Assembly (NCBI GenBank): GCA_024277255.1
Contig: JAJRVQ010000177.1
Location: 36,434 to 100,433 of the forward strand
Direction of reading: 5' to 3'
DNA length: 64,000 nucleotides
Source: Acidobacteriota bacterium
GTDB lineage: Bacteria > Acidobacteriota > Thermoanaerobaculia > Multivoradales > SZUA-115
The translations under genes and the position numbers were made by a program. The notes under the pieces were generated by a model. That model did not search any database. It was not told the origin of the DNA and saw only the letters and a list, made by a program, of their open reading frames with translations. Position 1 is the stretch's first letter. The number at the start of each line of letters is the position of its first letter. Shown piece after piece: positions 43,680-53,154 of the stretch.

Positions 43680-45991
43680 ACACGTCCTCCCTTCTCTCCT
43701 CACTCAGCCGCCGCTGGCTGCGCCGCCAGCTGGTGAGAAGCACTGTTATCACCCTGGCGATCGGCCTGCTCCCGCTCACCCTAGTGGCGCTCCTCACTTT
43801 GACGACGAAGCTGCTTTCCATCCCGCTTGCCATTGCCATCGGCTGCGGTGGAATCGTCGCGCCGATGGTCTGGCTCTTGCTGGCCAAGGCGAGAGTGCTC
43901 CGCCGCCAGGAGATCGCTCGGCAGGGCCAAATCGCCCGCCATCTCGACCGCATCGTCCCCGACCTCGAAGAGAGCGCCGAGTTGCTCCTCCACCCGGAGG
44001 CAGAACTGCCGCCGCTGGCTCGGTTGCAGAGAAGGCGCACTCAGAGAGTGCTGAAGAACCTCGATCCGGCAACCTTGCCACGGAGCTTGCCCTCGGCGAG
44101 GCTGCGCCGCTCCGCCATCCTGCTTGTCGCCTCGCTCACCCTTTCGGGCGCACTGCTGGCCCTGCTCCCCGGCTGGCTGGCTCACTTGGGCGCACCTGCC
44201 GCAGACCACCTGCCGGTGGCCGCCGGCGCTGGCGCAGAAAGCCTCCCTAGACCTCTCCAGCGCCCGACCCTCGAGCAGATCGAGGTGCGCATCGCCCCTC
44301 CCTCCTACACCGGCCGGCCGGTGCGGAGGGTGCAGGGGCTCGACGTGGAGGCGGAGGAGGGATCGATGTTGACCTGGGAGGTCGAAGTAGCCGGCTCCGC
44401 CACCGGCGCCTCTCTCCTCTTCGCCGACCGCCGGCAACCGCTGGTCCACGATGACTCCGCTGCGCCAACGCGGTTTCGCGGCTCGTTGCGACTCAACAGC
44501 TCGCAGGTCTACCAGATCATCCTCGAAGACGAGGCGGGTGAGGTCCTGCGTACCTCTTTCGCACGACTGGTCGTACTCCCCGACCGACCTCCACAAGTGC
44601 GCATCGTCCGGCCGCGCCCGACGATCGAAGTAGCGGCCGATCACCCCGGCGAAGTGGTGATCGAAGCCGAGGTAAGCGACGACTATGGCGTGGCCGGAGC
44701 GATGTTGATCGCGACTCTGGCCACCGGCACCGGCGAGCGCGTCGAGTTTCGTGAACAGGAGTTCGCCTTCGATTCCTCCACTCCACTACTCCCCGCCGGA
44801 GCAATCGGTGCACGATTCAGCCGCCGGCTTGACCTCAGCCAACTCAAACTAGAGGCGGGATCCGAACTCTTTTACTTTGTCGAGATCACCGACAACCGGC
44901 GGCCCGAGGCGCAGCGCGCGCGCAGCGCGACCCAGCGGATTCGCCTTCCCGGCGGGCGCGGGGCCTCGATCGCTCTGGGGCGTGGGCTTGCCTTGCGGGG
45001 CGTGCCGGAGTTCTTCCGCAGCCAACGCCAGATCATCATCGACACCGAGAAGCTGCTCGCCGAGCGTTCACGGCTCAGCCGAGAGGAGCTGCGCTATCGC
45101 GCCGAGTCGATCGGTTTCGATCAGGCGGCGCTGCGCCATCGCTACGGCAACATGTTGGGGTTGGAGAGCCAGAACGGCTCGCCCTTGGGCAGGGTGGACA
45201 ATGCGGCCGGGCCGGGAGCGGACGAGCACCGTGATGACCACGATGAGGAGCACGCGGCACCGCCTACCGAGGCGGACGATGGCCCCAACCTTTCGGGTCG
45301 GCTGATCGAGCTGGCGCCCGAGGAGTTCACCCACCAGCACGACTCCGGCGAGATCTCGACCTTCTTCACCGACGCGGTTCGATCCAAACTACGCGCCTGC
45401 CTCGCCGCCATGTGGGAGTCGGAACGCCGGTTGCGCACTGTCCAGCCACGCGCCGCGCTACCGCACGAGAACGAGGCTCTCACCCTGCTCAAGGAGGTCC
45501 AGCAGGCCGCCCGCGTCTACGTCCAGCGAGTCGGCTTCGCGCCGGCGCCGCTCGATCCCGCCGGCAAGCGGTTGACCGGCGAACTGGACAAGATCCGCAG
45601 CCGGCGCCTGCGCCTCACCGGCGACGGCTCGCAACCGCCCTCCGAGATCGAGCTGGCGCTCCACCTGCTCGCCCAGTTCGATCGCGGCTTGGATCCCGCC
45701 CAGAGGCAGCGCCTGGTCGGCCTGCTCGACAGCGCCGGCCGCGAGCTTGCCCGCCGCTCGCTCGACGATCCCCTGACCGAGATCGGCGCGTTGGATGATC
45801 TGCGCCAGCTCATCGAGAGACTACGAACCGAAAACAGCGGATTGGGAGGCCCCCTGCCGCCCGTAGCCAAAGTGGAAGCGGCGCTCTGGCGCCTCCTGGC
45901 CCAGCCCCAACCCCGCCCGGTTCGCCGCCGCCCCTCGGGCGTTGGAGAGCTGTGGTCGGTCTACCGCGACCGGCTGGCGGAGGGAGGATGA
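43676..45991 (+). CDS. DUF4175-like large membrane protein
   Basis: This 771-residue protein starts at a GTG that overlaps the BatA-like stop. Two adjacent membrane helices lie near residues 25-70 (VITLAIGLLPLTLVALLTL, IPLAIAIGCGGIVAPMVWLLL) and a third near 155 (SAILLVASLTLSGALLALLPG). A long soluble region follows with beta-rich segments (VRIAPPSYTGRPVRRVQGLDVEAEEGSM) like those of DUF4175 proteins, and helical segments near the end (RRTQRVLKNL). I identify it from layout rather than from a clear signature. The stop overlaps the next ATG. It is the fourth of five coupled genes and probably a scaffold at the inner membrane. Confidence 0.6.
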   Translation: MNTSSLLSSLSRRWLRRQLVRSTVITLAIGLLPLTLVALLTLTTKLLSIPLAIAIGCGGIVAPMVWLLLAKARVLRRQEIARQGQIARHLDRIVPDLEESAELLLHPEAELPPLARLQRRRTQRVLKNLDPATLPRSLPSARLRRSAILLVASLTLSGALLALLPGWLAHLGAPAADHLPVAAGAGAESLPRPLQRPTLEQIEVRIAPPSYTGRPVRRVQGLDVEAEEGSMLTWEVEVAGSATGASLLFADRRQPLVHDDSAAPTRFRGSLRLNSSQVYQIILEDEAGEVLRTSFARLVVLPDRPPQVRIVRPRPTIEVAADHPGEVVIEAEVSDDYGVAGAMLIATLATGTGERVEFREQEFAFDSSTPLLPAGAIGARFSRRLDLSQLKLEAGSELFYFVEITDNRRPEAQRARSATQRIRLPGGRGASIALGRGLALRGVPEFFRSQRQIIIDTEKLLAERSRLSREELRYRAESIGFDQAALRHRYGNMLGLESQNGSPLGRVDNAAGPGADEHRDDHDEEHAAPPTEADDGPNLSGRLIELAPEEFTHQHDSGEISTFFTDAVRSKLRACLAAMWESERRLRTVQPRAALPHENEALTLLKEVQQAARVYVQRVGFAPAPLDPAGKRLTGELDKIRSRRLRLTGDGSQPPSEIELALHLLAQFDRGLDPAQRQRLVGLLDSAGRELARRSLDDPLTEIGALDDLRQLIERLRTENSGLGGPLPPVAKVEAALWRLLAQPQPRPVRRRPSGVGELWSVYRDRLAEGG

Positions 45992-47985
45992 ACGGCATGG
46001 GGCTGATGGCGGTGACGGGATGGACGGCGCCGGGATGGACAGCACAGGTATGGACAGTGGCTAAGCCCAGTCTGGCACCAGCGCTCGGTTTGGCCGGATT
46101 GCTCCTTGCCGCCCTCCTGCTCACCCTAGAGCTGCGCCGAAGCCGCGACCGCAGCGTCCCTCGCCGCATCGTGCGGGCGAGTGCCACCCTCGGCTGCGTC
46201 GCGGCGCTGCTCCTTCTTTGCCTGCGCCCCGCCCACTGGGTGGATACGGATCCGCGGGCCGGGGTGCTCTTCACCGCGGGATCGCCCCAGGTGGAACTGA
46301 CCAGCCGGAGCACTCAACCCCAAGCGGCGCTGCACTTCTCACTCGCCGATTCGCCACTCTTGCCGTCGCCGGGACCGCTTCGCGCCCAGTCGATTCCCGA
46401 CGCCGCCTTCCTGACTCGCCACTTCACCGACCTGCGCCGGTTGAGAGTGGTGGGCCACGGGCTCGACCCCTGGCAACTCGCAGCCCTCTCGTCACGGCTG
46501 CAACCAGGTTCCACTCCCCCACCGTCGCGCGGCCTGGAAAGAGTCTCCTGGCGCCGCTCCTTGACCCTCGGAGAGTCCCTTCTGGTGCAAGGACGCTGGA
46601 CGGCGGGCGAAGCTCCTGGCCGCCTCGAACTGGTGGGACCCGGCGGTGTGGAGGCGACTCAGCAAATTGCAGCGGCACAACCACAGGCAACTCGGACCTC
46701 GCGGTTGGTTTCCTTCTCCTTCACCGCCAAACCCCGCACCACTGGCCGATTTCTCTATCGGCTCCGCTGGCGGGCGCTGGGCGAATCCTCGACCGGCGAC
46801 CCGGCGGCCGGCGACATACCCCTCGACATTGCGGTGAGCGAGCCGCAGCCACCACGGCTCCTGTGGCTCGAATCGGCGCCGCGCTTCGAGACCCGCCATT
46901 TCAAGAACTGGCTGGCGAGCACGGGGGGGTTACTCGCCCTGCGAACCACCATCAGCCGCGACCGCTACCGCCGTGAACGGCTGGGAGAGGGGCCACAGCC
47001 ACCGGCGAGGCTGACCAGCGAAAGGCTGCGCAACTTCGATCTCGTCGTGGTCGACCGGGACTCTCTGGCTGACCTTTCCACCGCCGAGGTCGGCGCTTTG
47101 CGACGCGAGATCGGCGATCACGGCCTCGGTCTCTTGCTCTTGCCGGTCGGCGAGCGCGAGCCCTCCACCTCCCGGCTGCGCCGGCTGAGCCTCGACATCG
47201 ATACAGCCCCGATCGAGGATCTCGAAGAGCTGGCGGTGCGGCTCGAATGGCCGGGAAGCGAAGAGAGCACGCCCGGCGAGCCGGCTCCGGTCTTGCGCAT
47301 CCCCGCCCGCGAGTTCGCCATCCGCGGGGCGGTGGAACCGCTCGCCTTCGACGGCGCCGGCCGTGCCCTGGCGGCGCGCAAACCGCTGGGTACCGGCTAT
47401 AGCGGTACCACCCTGGTGAGCGACACCTTCCGCTGGATCCTCGAAGGTGCCGCACCCACCCATCACCGCTATTGGAGCCATCTGCTCAGCAGCCTCGCAC
47501 GCCCGAGGTCCGGGCAGCGCTGGCAACTGCCTGCCCAACCCTCCCTGCTCGACCGGCCGATGGAACTCGTCTTGTGGTCGGCGGTAGAGAGCCCGTCGGC
47601 CGAACTCCTCACCCCGGCCGGCGAACGACTCACCGTGGCGCTGGCACGAGACGGGTCGCGCCATGGCCCAGGGCCCCATCCTTGGCGAGGGCGCATCTGG
47701 CCGCGCCAAACCGGTTGGTACCACCTCGCGGCAATAGAATCCGGAGCCGCCACGGACTTCTACGGCCAGCCGGGAGAGCCCTGGAGCAGTTGGATCGAAG
47801 CGCAGCGCCGGCAGGCCACCGTACTGCGCGCCTTTCGCGACGCGGCCCTGCCCAGCCGGACCGCCACCGCCGGCCACCAGCGCCAGCGCCGCCCACTGCC
47901 GCGCTGGCCCGCCTTTCTCCTGCTTCTGGTGAGCCTGACTTACCTCTGGGTCGACGAGAAACTGAAACAGATCACCGTTTCTTAG
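45988..47985 (+). CDS. large membrane protein with GATase-like region
   Basis: The product has 665 residues. Two N-terminal helices (PSLAPALGLAGLLLAALLLTLEL, SATLGCVAALLLLCLRP) and one C-terminal helix (WPAFLLLLVSLTYLWVDEKL) frame a large soluble region, probably outside the cytoplasm. The segment FDLVVVDRDSLADLSTAEVGALRREIGDHGLGLLLLP resembles a glutamine-amidotransferase-like fold found in BatA-cluster membrane proteins. The ATG overlaps the previous stop (ATGA) but GGAGG is then only one base away; an ATG at 45997 is possible. It is the last gene of the five-gene chain and overlaps the convergent SGNH gene by 14 bases. No enzymatic motif is secure. Confidence 0.6.
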   Translation: MNGMGLMAVTGWTAPGWTAQVWTVAKPSLAPALGLAGLLLAALLLTLELRRSRDRSVPRRIVRASATLGCVAALLLLCLRPAHWVDTDPRAGVLFTAGSPQVELTSRSTQPQAALHFSLADSPLLPSPGPLRAQSIPDAAFLTRHFTDLRRLRVVGHGLDPWQLAALSSRLQPGSTPPPSRGLERVSWRRSLTLGESLLVQGRWTAGEAPGRLELVGPGGVEATQQIAAAQPQATRTSRLVSFSFTAKPRTTGRFLYRLRWRALGESSTGDPAAGDIPLDIAVSEPQPPRLLWLESAPRFETRHFKNWLASTGGLLALRTTISRDRYRRERLGEGPQPPARLTSERLRNFDLVVVDRDSLADLSTAEVGALRREIGDHGLGLLLLPVGEREPSTSRLRRLSLDIDTAPIEDLEELAVRLEWPGSEESTPGEPAPVLRIPAREFAIRGAVEPLAFDGAGRALAARKPLGTGYSGTTLVSDTFRWILEGAAPTHHRYWSHLLSSLARPRSGQRWQLPAQPSLLDRPMELVLWSAVESPSAELLTPAGERLTVALARDGSRHGPGPHPWRGRIWPRQTGWYHLAAIESGAATDFYGQPGEPWSSWIEAQRRQATVLRAFRDAALPSRTATAGHQRQRRPLPRWPAFLLLLVSLTYLWVDEKLKQITVS

Positions 47986-48793
47986 CCCCGGCGAAGCGCT
48001 TGCGGGCGAACTTCTCGTTGGCTTCCGCCGCCGACTCCTGGAGCTTCTTGGCCACTGCCGGATCGATCTTGACGCTGACGCCGCGCTGGGTCTTGAACTG
48101 GCTGGTCACCCCGATCGGCGAGTGGCCGGTCAGCTGCTCGAACATGACAAGCGCCGCGAGATAGGTGCCCAGCTTGGTCGGGTGGAAACCGTCACCGCCG
48201 TAGAGCTTGAGGGACTTGTCGCGGGTCCAGGCCATGCGCCAGGCTTCGCCGGCCGGGAAGAGCAACCCGTCGATGTTGTCCGCCGCCATCTGGTGCGACT
48301 CGCTGACCTGGTCGAAATACTGGAAACGTCGGGTCGGAGGCCACACCATGTAGACCGCCGGCTCGCAGCCGACACTGCGGCACAGCTTGGCGTAGCGCGC
48401 GGTGTACTCGATCAACGAGGGCCGCCCTTCGGTGGCCGAGGGACCCTGCTGCATCACCGCCACATCCCAACCGCCGGCCTTGATCGCCTTGCGGGCTGAG
48501 CCGTTGGGCCAGTGATCGATAAAACCGAAACCGCCGAAGATCACTTCGCCCACCTCGACGGGACCGGCGCCGACCGATTCGATCAGTGCCTTTAGCATGC
48601 CGGGAAGATCGTTGGAAGCGGTCAGGCTATTGCCGATGAACAACACATTGAGCACATCGGGGTTCTTGGGCGGACGAACGCGGAGCTTTTTTCTGTGATG
48701 AGCCATCAGTACGAAGAGGAGCAAGCAGATCGCTATCAGAATGAGCCAGACAGGATCGAATCGGAGTCGTGAGTTCAACTTGGATTCACGCAT
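47972..48793 (-). CDS. membrane-anchored SGNH/GDSL-type hydrolase
   Basis: This 273-residue protein has one N-terminal membrane anchor (PVWLILIAICLLLFVLMAHH) and an SGNH-like domain. The nucleophile block reads VLFIGNSLTASNDL (GNSL in place of GDSL), with FGGFGF as block II, and the Asp-His block near the end is YGGDGFHPTKLGTYLAALV. The family includes esterases and acetyl-hydrolases of surface polymers. The chosen ATG at 48793 comes just before the anchor; an in-frame GTG at 48814 is possible. It is convergent with the membrane-protein gene and overlaps it by 14 bases. Substrate unknown. Confidence 0.75.
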   Translation of the reverse strand: MRESKLNSRLRFDPVWLILIAICLLLFVLMAHHRKKLRVRPPKNPDVLNVLFIGNSLTASNDLPGMLKALIESVGAGPVEVGEVIFGGFGFIDHWPNGSARKAIKAGGWDVAVMQQGPSATEGRPSLIEYTARYAKLCRSVGCEPAVYMVWPPTRRFQYFDQVSESHQMAADNIDGLLFPAGEAWRMAWTRDKSLKLYGGDGFHPTKLGTYLAALVMFEQLTGHSPIGVTSQFKTQRGVSVKIDPAVAKKLQESAAEANEKFARKRFAGAKKR

Positions 48794-48824
48794 AGCCGGC
48801 ACACCATACCTCACTCCACCGTGA

Positions 48825-50879
48825 CTACTGAGTCCACTGCTTCAGCCAGCGCAGCACCTCGTCATGCCACTGCATGCTGTTGTTGGGCTTGAGCACCCAG
48901 TGATTCTCGTCGGGGTAGTACAGGAGGCGAGAGGGAATGCCTTGCCGCTGCAAGGCGGTAAAGGCCTGTAGCCCTTGGCTTTCCGGAACTCGGTAGTCGC
49001 GGCCACCCTGGACGACGAGCATCGGAGTCTTCCACTTGCTGACGTGCTGGGCCGGGTTGTGCATCTCGTGCTGGAGCGGATTGCCCCAGTAGGTTCCCCG
49101 CATATCCCACTCCGGGAACCACAATTCTTCCGTCTCGAAGTACATCGAGCGGGTATCGAAGACACCGTCGTGGTTGACCAGGCAGTCGAACCGATCCGGC
49201 CAGTTGCCGGCGATCCAGTTGATCATGAAGCCGCCGTAGGAGGCGCCGAGAGCGCAGGCGCGGTCCCCGTCGATCCACGGGTAGCGCGCCAGCGCCGCCG
49301 CCAGCCCCTTCTGCAAGTCTTCCAAAGGTTTGCCGCCCCAGTCACCTCGGATCGAGTCGGTGAAGGTCTGGCCGTAGCCGGTCGAGCCGTGGAAATCGAC
49401 CATCACCGCGGCATACCCGGCCGCGGCGTAGCTCTGCGGGTTCCACCGGTAATGGAAGTGGTTGCCGAACGAGCCTTGCGGTCCGCCGTGGATGAGAAAG
49501 GCGAGCGGATACTTCTTGCCGCGCTCAAAACCGGCCGGCTTGACCATCCAGGCGTGGACCGTCTCGCCGTTCCAGCCGGCGAAGGTGAACTGCTCGGGCT
49601 CGCCCATTTCGATCGGCGCCAACTTGTCGGCGTTGACCTGGGTGAGCTGACGCATACCGCAGCCGCCCACGCACCATGTATGGAGATCCGCCGGCGCGGT
49701 GAACGAGTCGATCTGAACCACTACCACTTTGCCCACCGGCCGTGGCGAGCTGACATGGCCATCGGCGATCAGCCGCGTCACCTCGCCGCTGGCCACATCG
49801 ATGGCAAAGAGCGAGTGATTGCCCAGGTCGTTGGCCGTGGTGTACAGGGTCTTGCCGTCGGCCGAGAAGGTCAAGGAACCCGGCGAGCGATCCCACTTTG
49901 GGGCCAGCTCGCGGCTCTTGCCACTGGCCACGTCGCGCAGTACGACGCGGAAACGATCCGCCTCGTAAGTCGGCCGCTCCATCGCCAGATAGGCGAGGCT
50001 CTCACCGTCCGGCGAGAAGACCGGGGCGGTATCCCAAGCCTGGTTCGCCGCCGTCAGGTTGCGCGGCGGCGAGGATCCGTCCGCGGCCACCGAGTAGAGA
50101 TCAAAGTTGGTCGACCACGGTTCGGTCTTGCCGGCGATGCGGGCACTGAAGACCATCTCGCGCCCATCGGGGCTGAAGGTAAATTCCTCACTGCCGCCGA
50201 AGGGCTTCGAGGGCACATCGGCGTCCAACGAACCACTGAGATCGATCGGCTGCGCCCCGTCCTCGTCCAGCTGCAAGCTGAACAGGTGCGAGCGGCGGCC
50301 ATCCTTCCAGGTATCCCAATGGCGGACGAAGAGCCGGTCGTAGGTCCGGCCGCTGGTCTTGGCTTTCTCCGCTGCTTCGAGCCGTTCGACGGTGCACTCG
50401 AGGCCGGCGCAGTCCGGGAAGACCTCGAGGCTGAACCCCAGCCGGTCGCCGCTCGGCGAGACTTCGAGGTTGCCCACGTCGAGCGGAAGGTCGGTCACCT
50501 GAACCGCCTCACCCCCGGCCATCGGCAGGCGCCAGACCTGCGACGATCCCGAGCGGGTCGAGAGGAAGAAGAGACTCTTGCCGTCCGCCGCCCAGCGGGG
50601 GTTGAAGTCGCCGGCTTCGTGCGTCGTCAGCCGCCGTTGCGAGCTGCCGTCCAGCGCCACCATCCACAGATCGGTGCGGCCGCGGTCCGCCTCCAGGTCG
50701 GTGCTGCGCAGCACATAAGCGACCCAGCCACCGTCGGGAGAGGGCTGGGGATCGGACAGCCGCTCCAAGGTCACCAGATCGCCGGCGGTGAACCGGTTCG
50801 ACTCCGCCGCCACTGCCTGCCGCGGCAGCACGATGGACAAGACAGCGCAAGTGAGGGTCAACAACGTGGCAGCTCGCAT
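48825..50879 (-). CDS. S9 family prolyl oligopeptidase-like peptidase, secreted
   Basis: This 684-residue enzyme has a signal peptide (LLTLTCAVLSIVLPRQAVA), an N-terminal beta-propeller (repeats such as GDFNPRWAADGKSLFFLS, DVGNLEVSPSGDRLGFS, FSPDGREMVFSARI) and an alpha/beta hydrolase catalytic domain. The serine is in GASYGGFMINW (GxSxGG), the Asp in VVQGGRDYRVPES and the His in DENHWVLKP. It should cleave short peptides in the periplasm; acylaminoacyl-peptidase or dipeptidyl-peptidase activity is typical. Start ATG 50879 has GGAGG six bases upstream; a preceding ATG at 50885 is closer to that site than is usual. It is monocistronic, divergent from the GT2 gene. Confidence 0.92.
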   Translation of the reverse strand: MRAATLLTLTCAVLSIVLPRQAVAAESNRFTAGDLVTLERLSDPQPSPDGGWVAYVLRSTDLEADRGRTDLWMVALDGSSQRRLTTHEAGDFNPRWAADGKSLFFLSTRSGSSQVWRLPMAGGEAVQVTDLPLDVGNLEVSPSGDRLGFSLEVFPDCAGLECTVERLEAAEKAKTSGRTYDRLFVRHWDTWKDGRRSHLFSLQLDEDGAQPIDLSGSLDADVPSKPFGGSEEFTFSPDGREMVFSARIAGKTEPWSTNFDLYSVAADGSSPPRNLTAANQAWDTAPVFSPDGESLAYLAMERPTYEADRFRVVLRDVASGKSRELAPKWDRSPGSLTFSADGKTLYTTANDLGNHSLFAIDVASGEVTRLIADGHVSSPRPVGKVVVVQIDSFTAPADLHTWCVGGCGMRQLTQVNADKLAPIEMGEPEQFTFAGWNGETVHAWMVKPAGFERGKKYPLAFLIHGGPQGSFGNHFHYRWNPQSYAAAGYAAVMVDFHGSTGYGQTFTDSIRGDWGGKPLEDLQKGLAAALARYPWIDGDRACALGASYGGFMINWIAGNWPDRFDCLVNHDGVFDTRSMYFETEELWFPEWDMRGTYWGNPLQHEMHNPAQHVSKWKTPMLVVQGGRDYRVPESQGLQAFTALQRQGIPSRLLYYPDENHWVLKPNNSMQWHDEVLRWLKQWTQ

Positions 50880-50966
50880 CGGCATCCTCCCTAGAGGTTT
50901 GGTCGCATTGGGGGTGCAGATGATAGCGTACCGCCGCCCCAATCTCCCCCTCGCCCCCCATTCAAG

Positions 50967-51731
50967 ATGAGCGACAAGACCATCATCGTCATGCCGGCTT
51001 ACAACGCTGAGCGGACGCTGGAGCGGATCGTCGCCGAGATTCCGAACCACTTCGCCGCTGAGCTGATCGTGGTCGACGACGCCAGCAGCGACCGCACGGT
51101 GGAAATCGCCCGCCGTCTACCGGTGACGCTCATCCAGCACGCCGAGAATCGCGGCTACGGCGGCAACCAGAAAAGCTGCTATGACGCAGCCCTCGAGCGC
51201 GGCGCCGACTACGTGGTGATGCTCCATCCCGACTACCAGTACGACGCGCGGATGATTCCCGCGGCGGTTGGCGTCCTCAAGGTCGGCGTCTGCGACGTGG
51301 TGCTCGGCAACCGTATCCGCACCCGAGCCGAGGCGCTCGCCGGCGGAATGCCGCTGGTCAAGTACCTGGCCAATCGCGGCCTGACGCTGATCGAGAACGT
51401 CCTCGCCGGCCAGAATCTGGGCGAGTGGCACAGCGGCTTTCGCGCCTACAGCCGCGCCGTCCTGGAAACGGTGCCCTACCGCCGCAACAGCGACAGTTTC
51501 GTCTTTGATTCACAGTTCTTGGTGCAGGCTGTCGATGCCGGTTTCAAGCTCGGCGATGTGCCGATCCCGGTCCGCTACTTCGACGAGGCTTCGAGCATCG
51601 GCTTGCTCTCCTCGTCGAAGTACGCCATCCAAACCTTGTGGACCTTCGCCCGCTGGTACGGCCACCGCATCGGCCTGCGCAGTTCCCTCTTCTCGGCTGG
51701 GCGACAGAGTCAGCACCCCACCCAACCGTGA
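50967..51731 (+). CDS. GT2 family glycosyltransferase (DPM1-like)
   Basis: This 254-residue cytoplasmic glycosyltransferase resembles dolichol-phosphate mannosyl/glucosyl transferases: IIVMPAYNAERTLERIVAEIP, VVDDASSDRTVEIARRL, ENRGYGGNQKSCYDAAL and LHPDYQYDARMIP carry the nucleotide-sugar and metal-binding residues. No transmembrane segment or GtrA fusion is seen. Such enzymes make polyprenyl-phosphate sugars that GT39/ArnT-type transferases use. It is directly upstream of the first sulfatase-like gene (40 bases) and in the same neighbourhood as a GT39-like gene, which supports a lipid-linked sugar pathway. Exact donor and acceptor are unknown. Confidence 0.88.
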   Translation: MSDKTIIVMPAYNAERTLERIVAEIPNHFAAELIVVDDASSDRTVEIARRLPVTLIQHAENRGYGGNQKSCYDAALERGADYVVMLHPDYQYDARMIPAAVGVLKVGVCDVVLGNRIRTRAEALAGGMPLVKYLANRGLTLIENVLAGQNLGEWHSGFRAYSRAVLETVPYRRNSDSFVFDSQFLVQAVDAGFKLGDVPIPVRYFDEASSIGLLSSSKYAIQTLWTFARWYGHRIGLRSSLFSAGRQSQHPTQP

Positions 51732-51771
51732 GCCCGCGGAGATGAGCGCCGCCTCCAGCACCGCGGGAGAG

Positions 51772-53136
51772 ATGAACCGGCGGCAGCTGTCCACTCTACT
51801 CTCGGTCTTCCTCGCTCTCTTCTCAGCCCTGCCGTTTCTCGGCTGTGGACCTCGCTTGGAAGGCACTGCCGGCCACACTCGGGGGGCCAAAGGCGAGCGC
51901 ATCGTTCTGATCACGGTCGATACCCTTCGCCAGGACAGTTTTCTCGGTGCCGCCGGCCGAGAGACGACCATGCCGCTAACCCGCTCCCGAGCGCAAGCCG
52001 GAGCCTGGTTTCCCCATTTCTTCGCCGCCACTTCCAGCACCCAACCTTCCCACGCCTCGATGCTGACCGGACTTCACCCGTGGGAGCACGGCGTCAGTCG
52101 CAACGGTCAGCGGCTGAGCGATCAGGTCGAGACGGTCGCCGAGTTGCTGCACCAGGCCGGATGGTCCACGGGAGCTGCTGTCGCCTCCTTTCCGCTCGCC
52201 GCACAGTTCGGTTTCGACCAGGGCTTCGAGTTCTTCGACGACCGTTTCCACCACGACTTCGGCACCACCACTTGGGGTGAACGTACGGTCCCGCGGCGTC
52301 GCTTCTACAACCTCGCCAAGCGCATGACCGACAAGGCGCTACACACCCTGAGCAAGCTGGACGGTGACCGGCAGTTGCTGTGGGTACACTATTTCGATCC
52401 GCACGCGCCCTATGGGAAAACCGTCGGCCAAGCGGCACGACCCATCGATGCCTTCGCCGCGCTGGCCGAGAAGCTCCCCGTCGATCCCGTTGTGCAAGAG
52501 CTGCGCGATCTCTATGACCGCGATGTCAGCGAACTCGACGGGCAACTCGACCGATTGTTGGAGCGCCTCGAAGAAGATGCCGACCGCTTCACTACCCACA
52601 TTATCCTCGCCTCCGATCACGGTGAGAGCTTCGGCGAGGACGGTTAGCTGGGTCACGGCAAACGGATAAACCGAGAGCAGTTGGTGGTGCCCCTGTTGAT
52701 TCTCTCCGCGCGGGTCGCACCGGGACAACACGACGCGGTGGTCGGCTCCGTGGATGTGGCAGCCACCATCCTGGCCCTGGCCGGCATAGACCACCCTACC
52801 CTCGGCCGCTCATTGCTCGCACAAGACCTACGTCGCGCAGCGGTCTTCGGCATGCGGCGCACCTTCGCCAACCATCCGGTCTACGAAGAGAGAATCAATA
52901 GCGAGCCTGTTCTCCTTGACGAGTTGGATTTTTACGCCGTGGACAGTCACGGACAGTTGCAGCGCGGCAACGGTCGTAAGATCGACCACGCGGAGAGGCT
53001 CAGTGCCGAGGAGGAGCAACAACTGCTGGCGCTCTTCGCTCGCTTCGAGAGCCGCCTCAGCAGTGTCTCCTTCGGCCTTGATCGGCTCGACGAAGAAAGT
53101 CGCCAAGCACTCGCCGCCCTGGGCTATGTTGACTAG
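51772..53136 (+). pseudogene. sulfatase-like lipoprotein hydrolase interrupted by in-frame TAG
   Basis: The frame has the layout of an alkaline-phosphatase-superfamily sulfatase-like lipoprotein (signal MNRRQLSTLLSV...FLGC; GERIVLITVDTLRQDSF with a metal Asp; STQPSHASMLTG active-site region; ASDHGESFGEDG). At 52645-52647 a TAG replaces the residue that is Ser in the next gene (GGSLGHGKR), and the same frame continues with LGHGKRINREQLVVPL to an ALAALGYVD end at 53136. No frameshift is needed, so a single base change (for example TCG to TAG) explains it. The upstream half could give a truncated 291-residue product. ATG 51742 is an alternative start. It is a tandem paralogue of 53155-54495. Confidence 0.75.
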
Positions 53137-53154
53137 GTTTACCAGAACCACGCC

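Noticed and set aside
48975..50894. 639-codon plus-strand frame
   Set aside because: Shadow of the S9 peptidase, which has signal peptide and Ser-Asp-His motifs on the minus strand.
52645..52647. TAG as a pyrrolysine or read-through codon
   Set aside because: The paralogues have Ser or Ala there, the site is not catalytic, and nothing nearby suggests pyrrolysine genes; a nonsense change or error is simpler.
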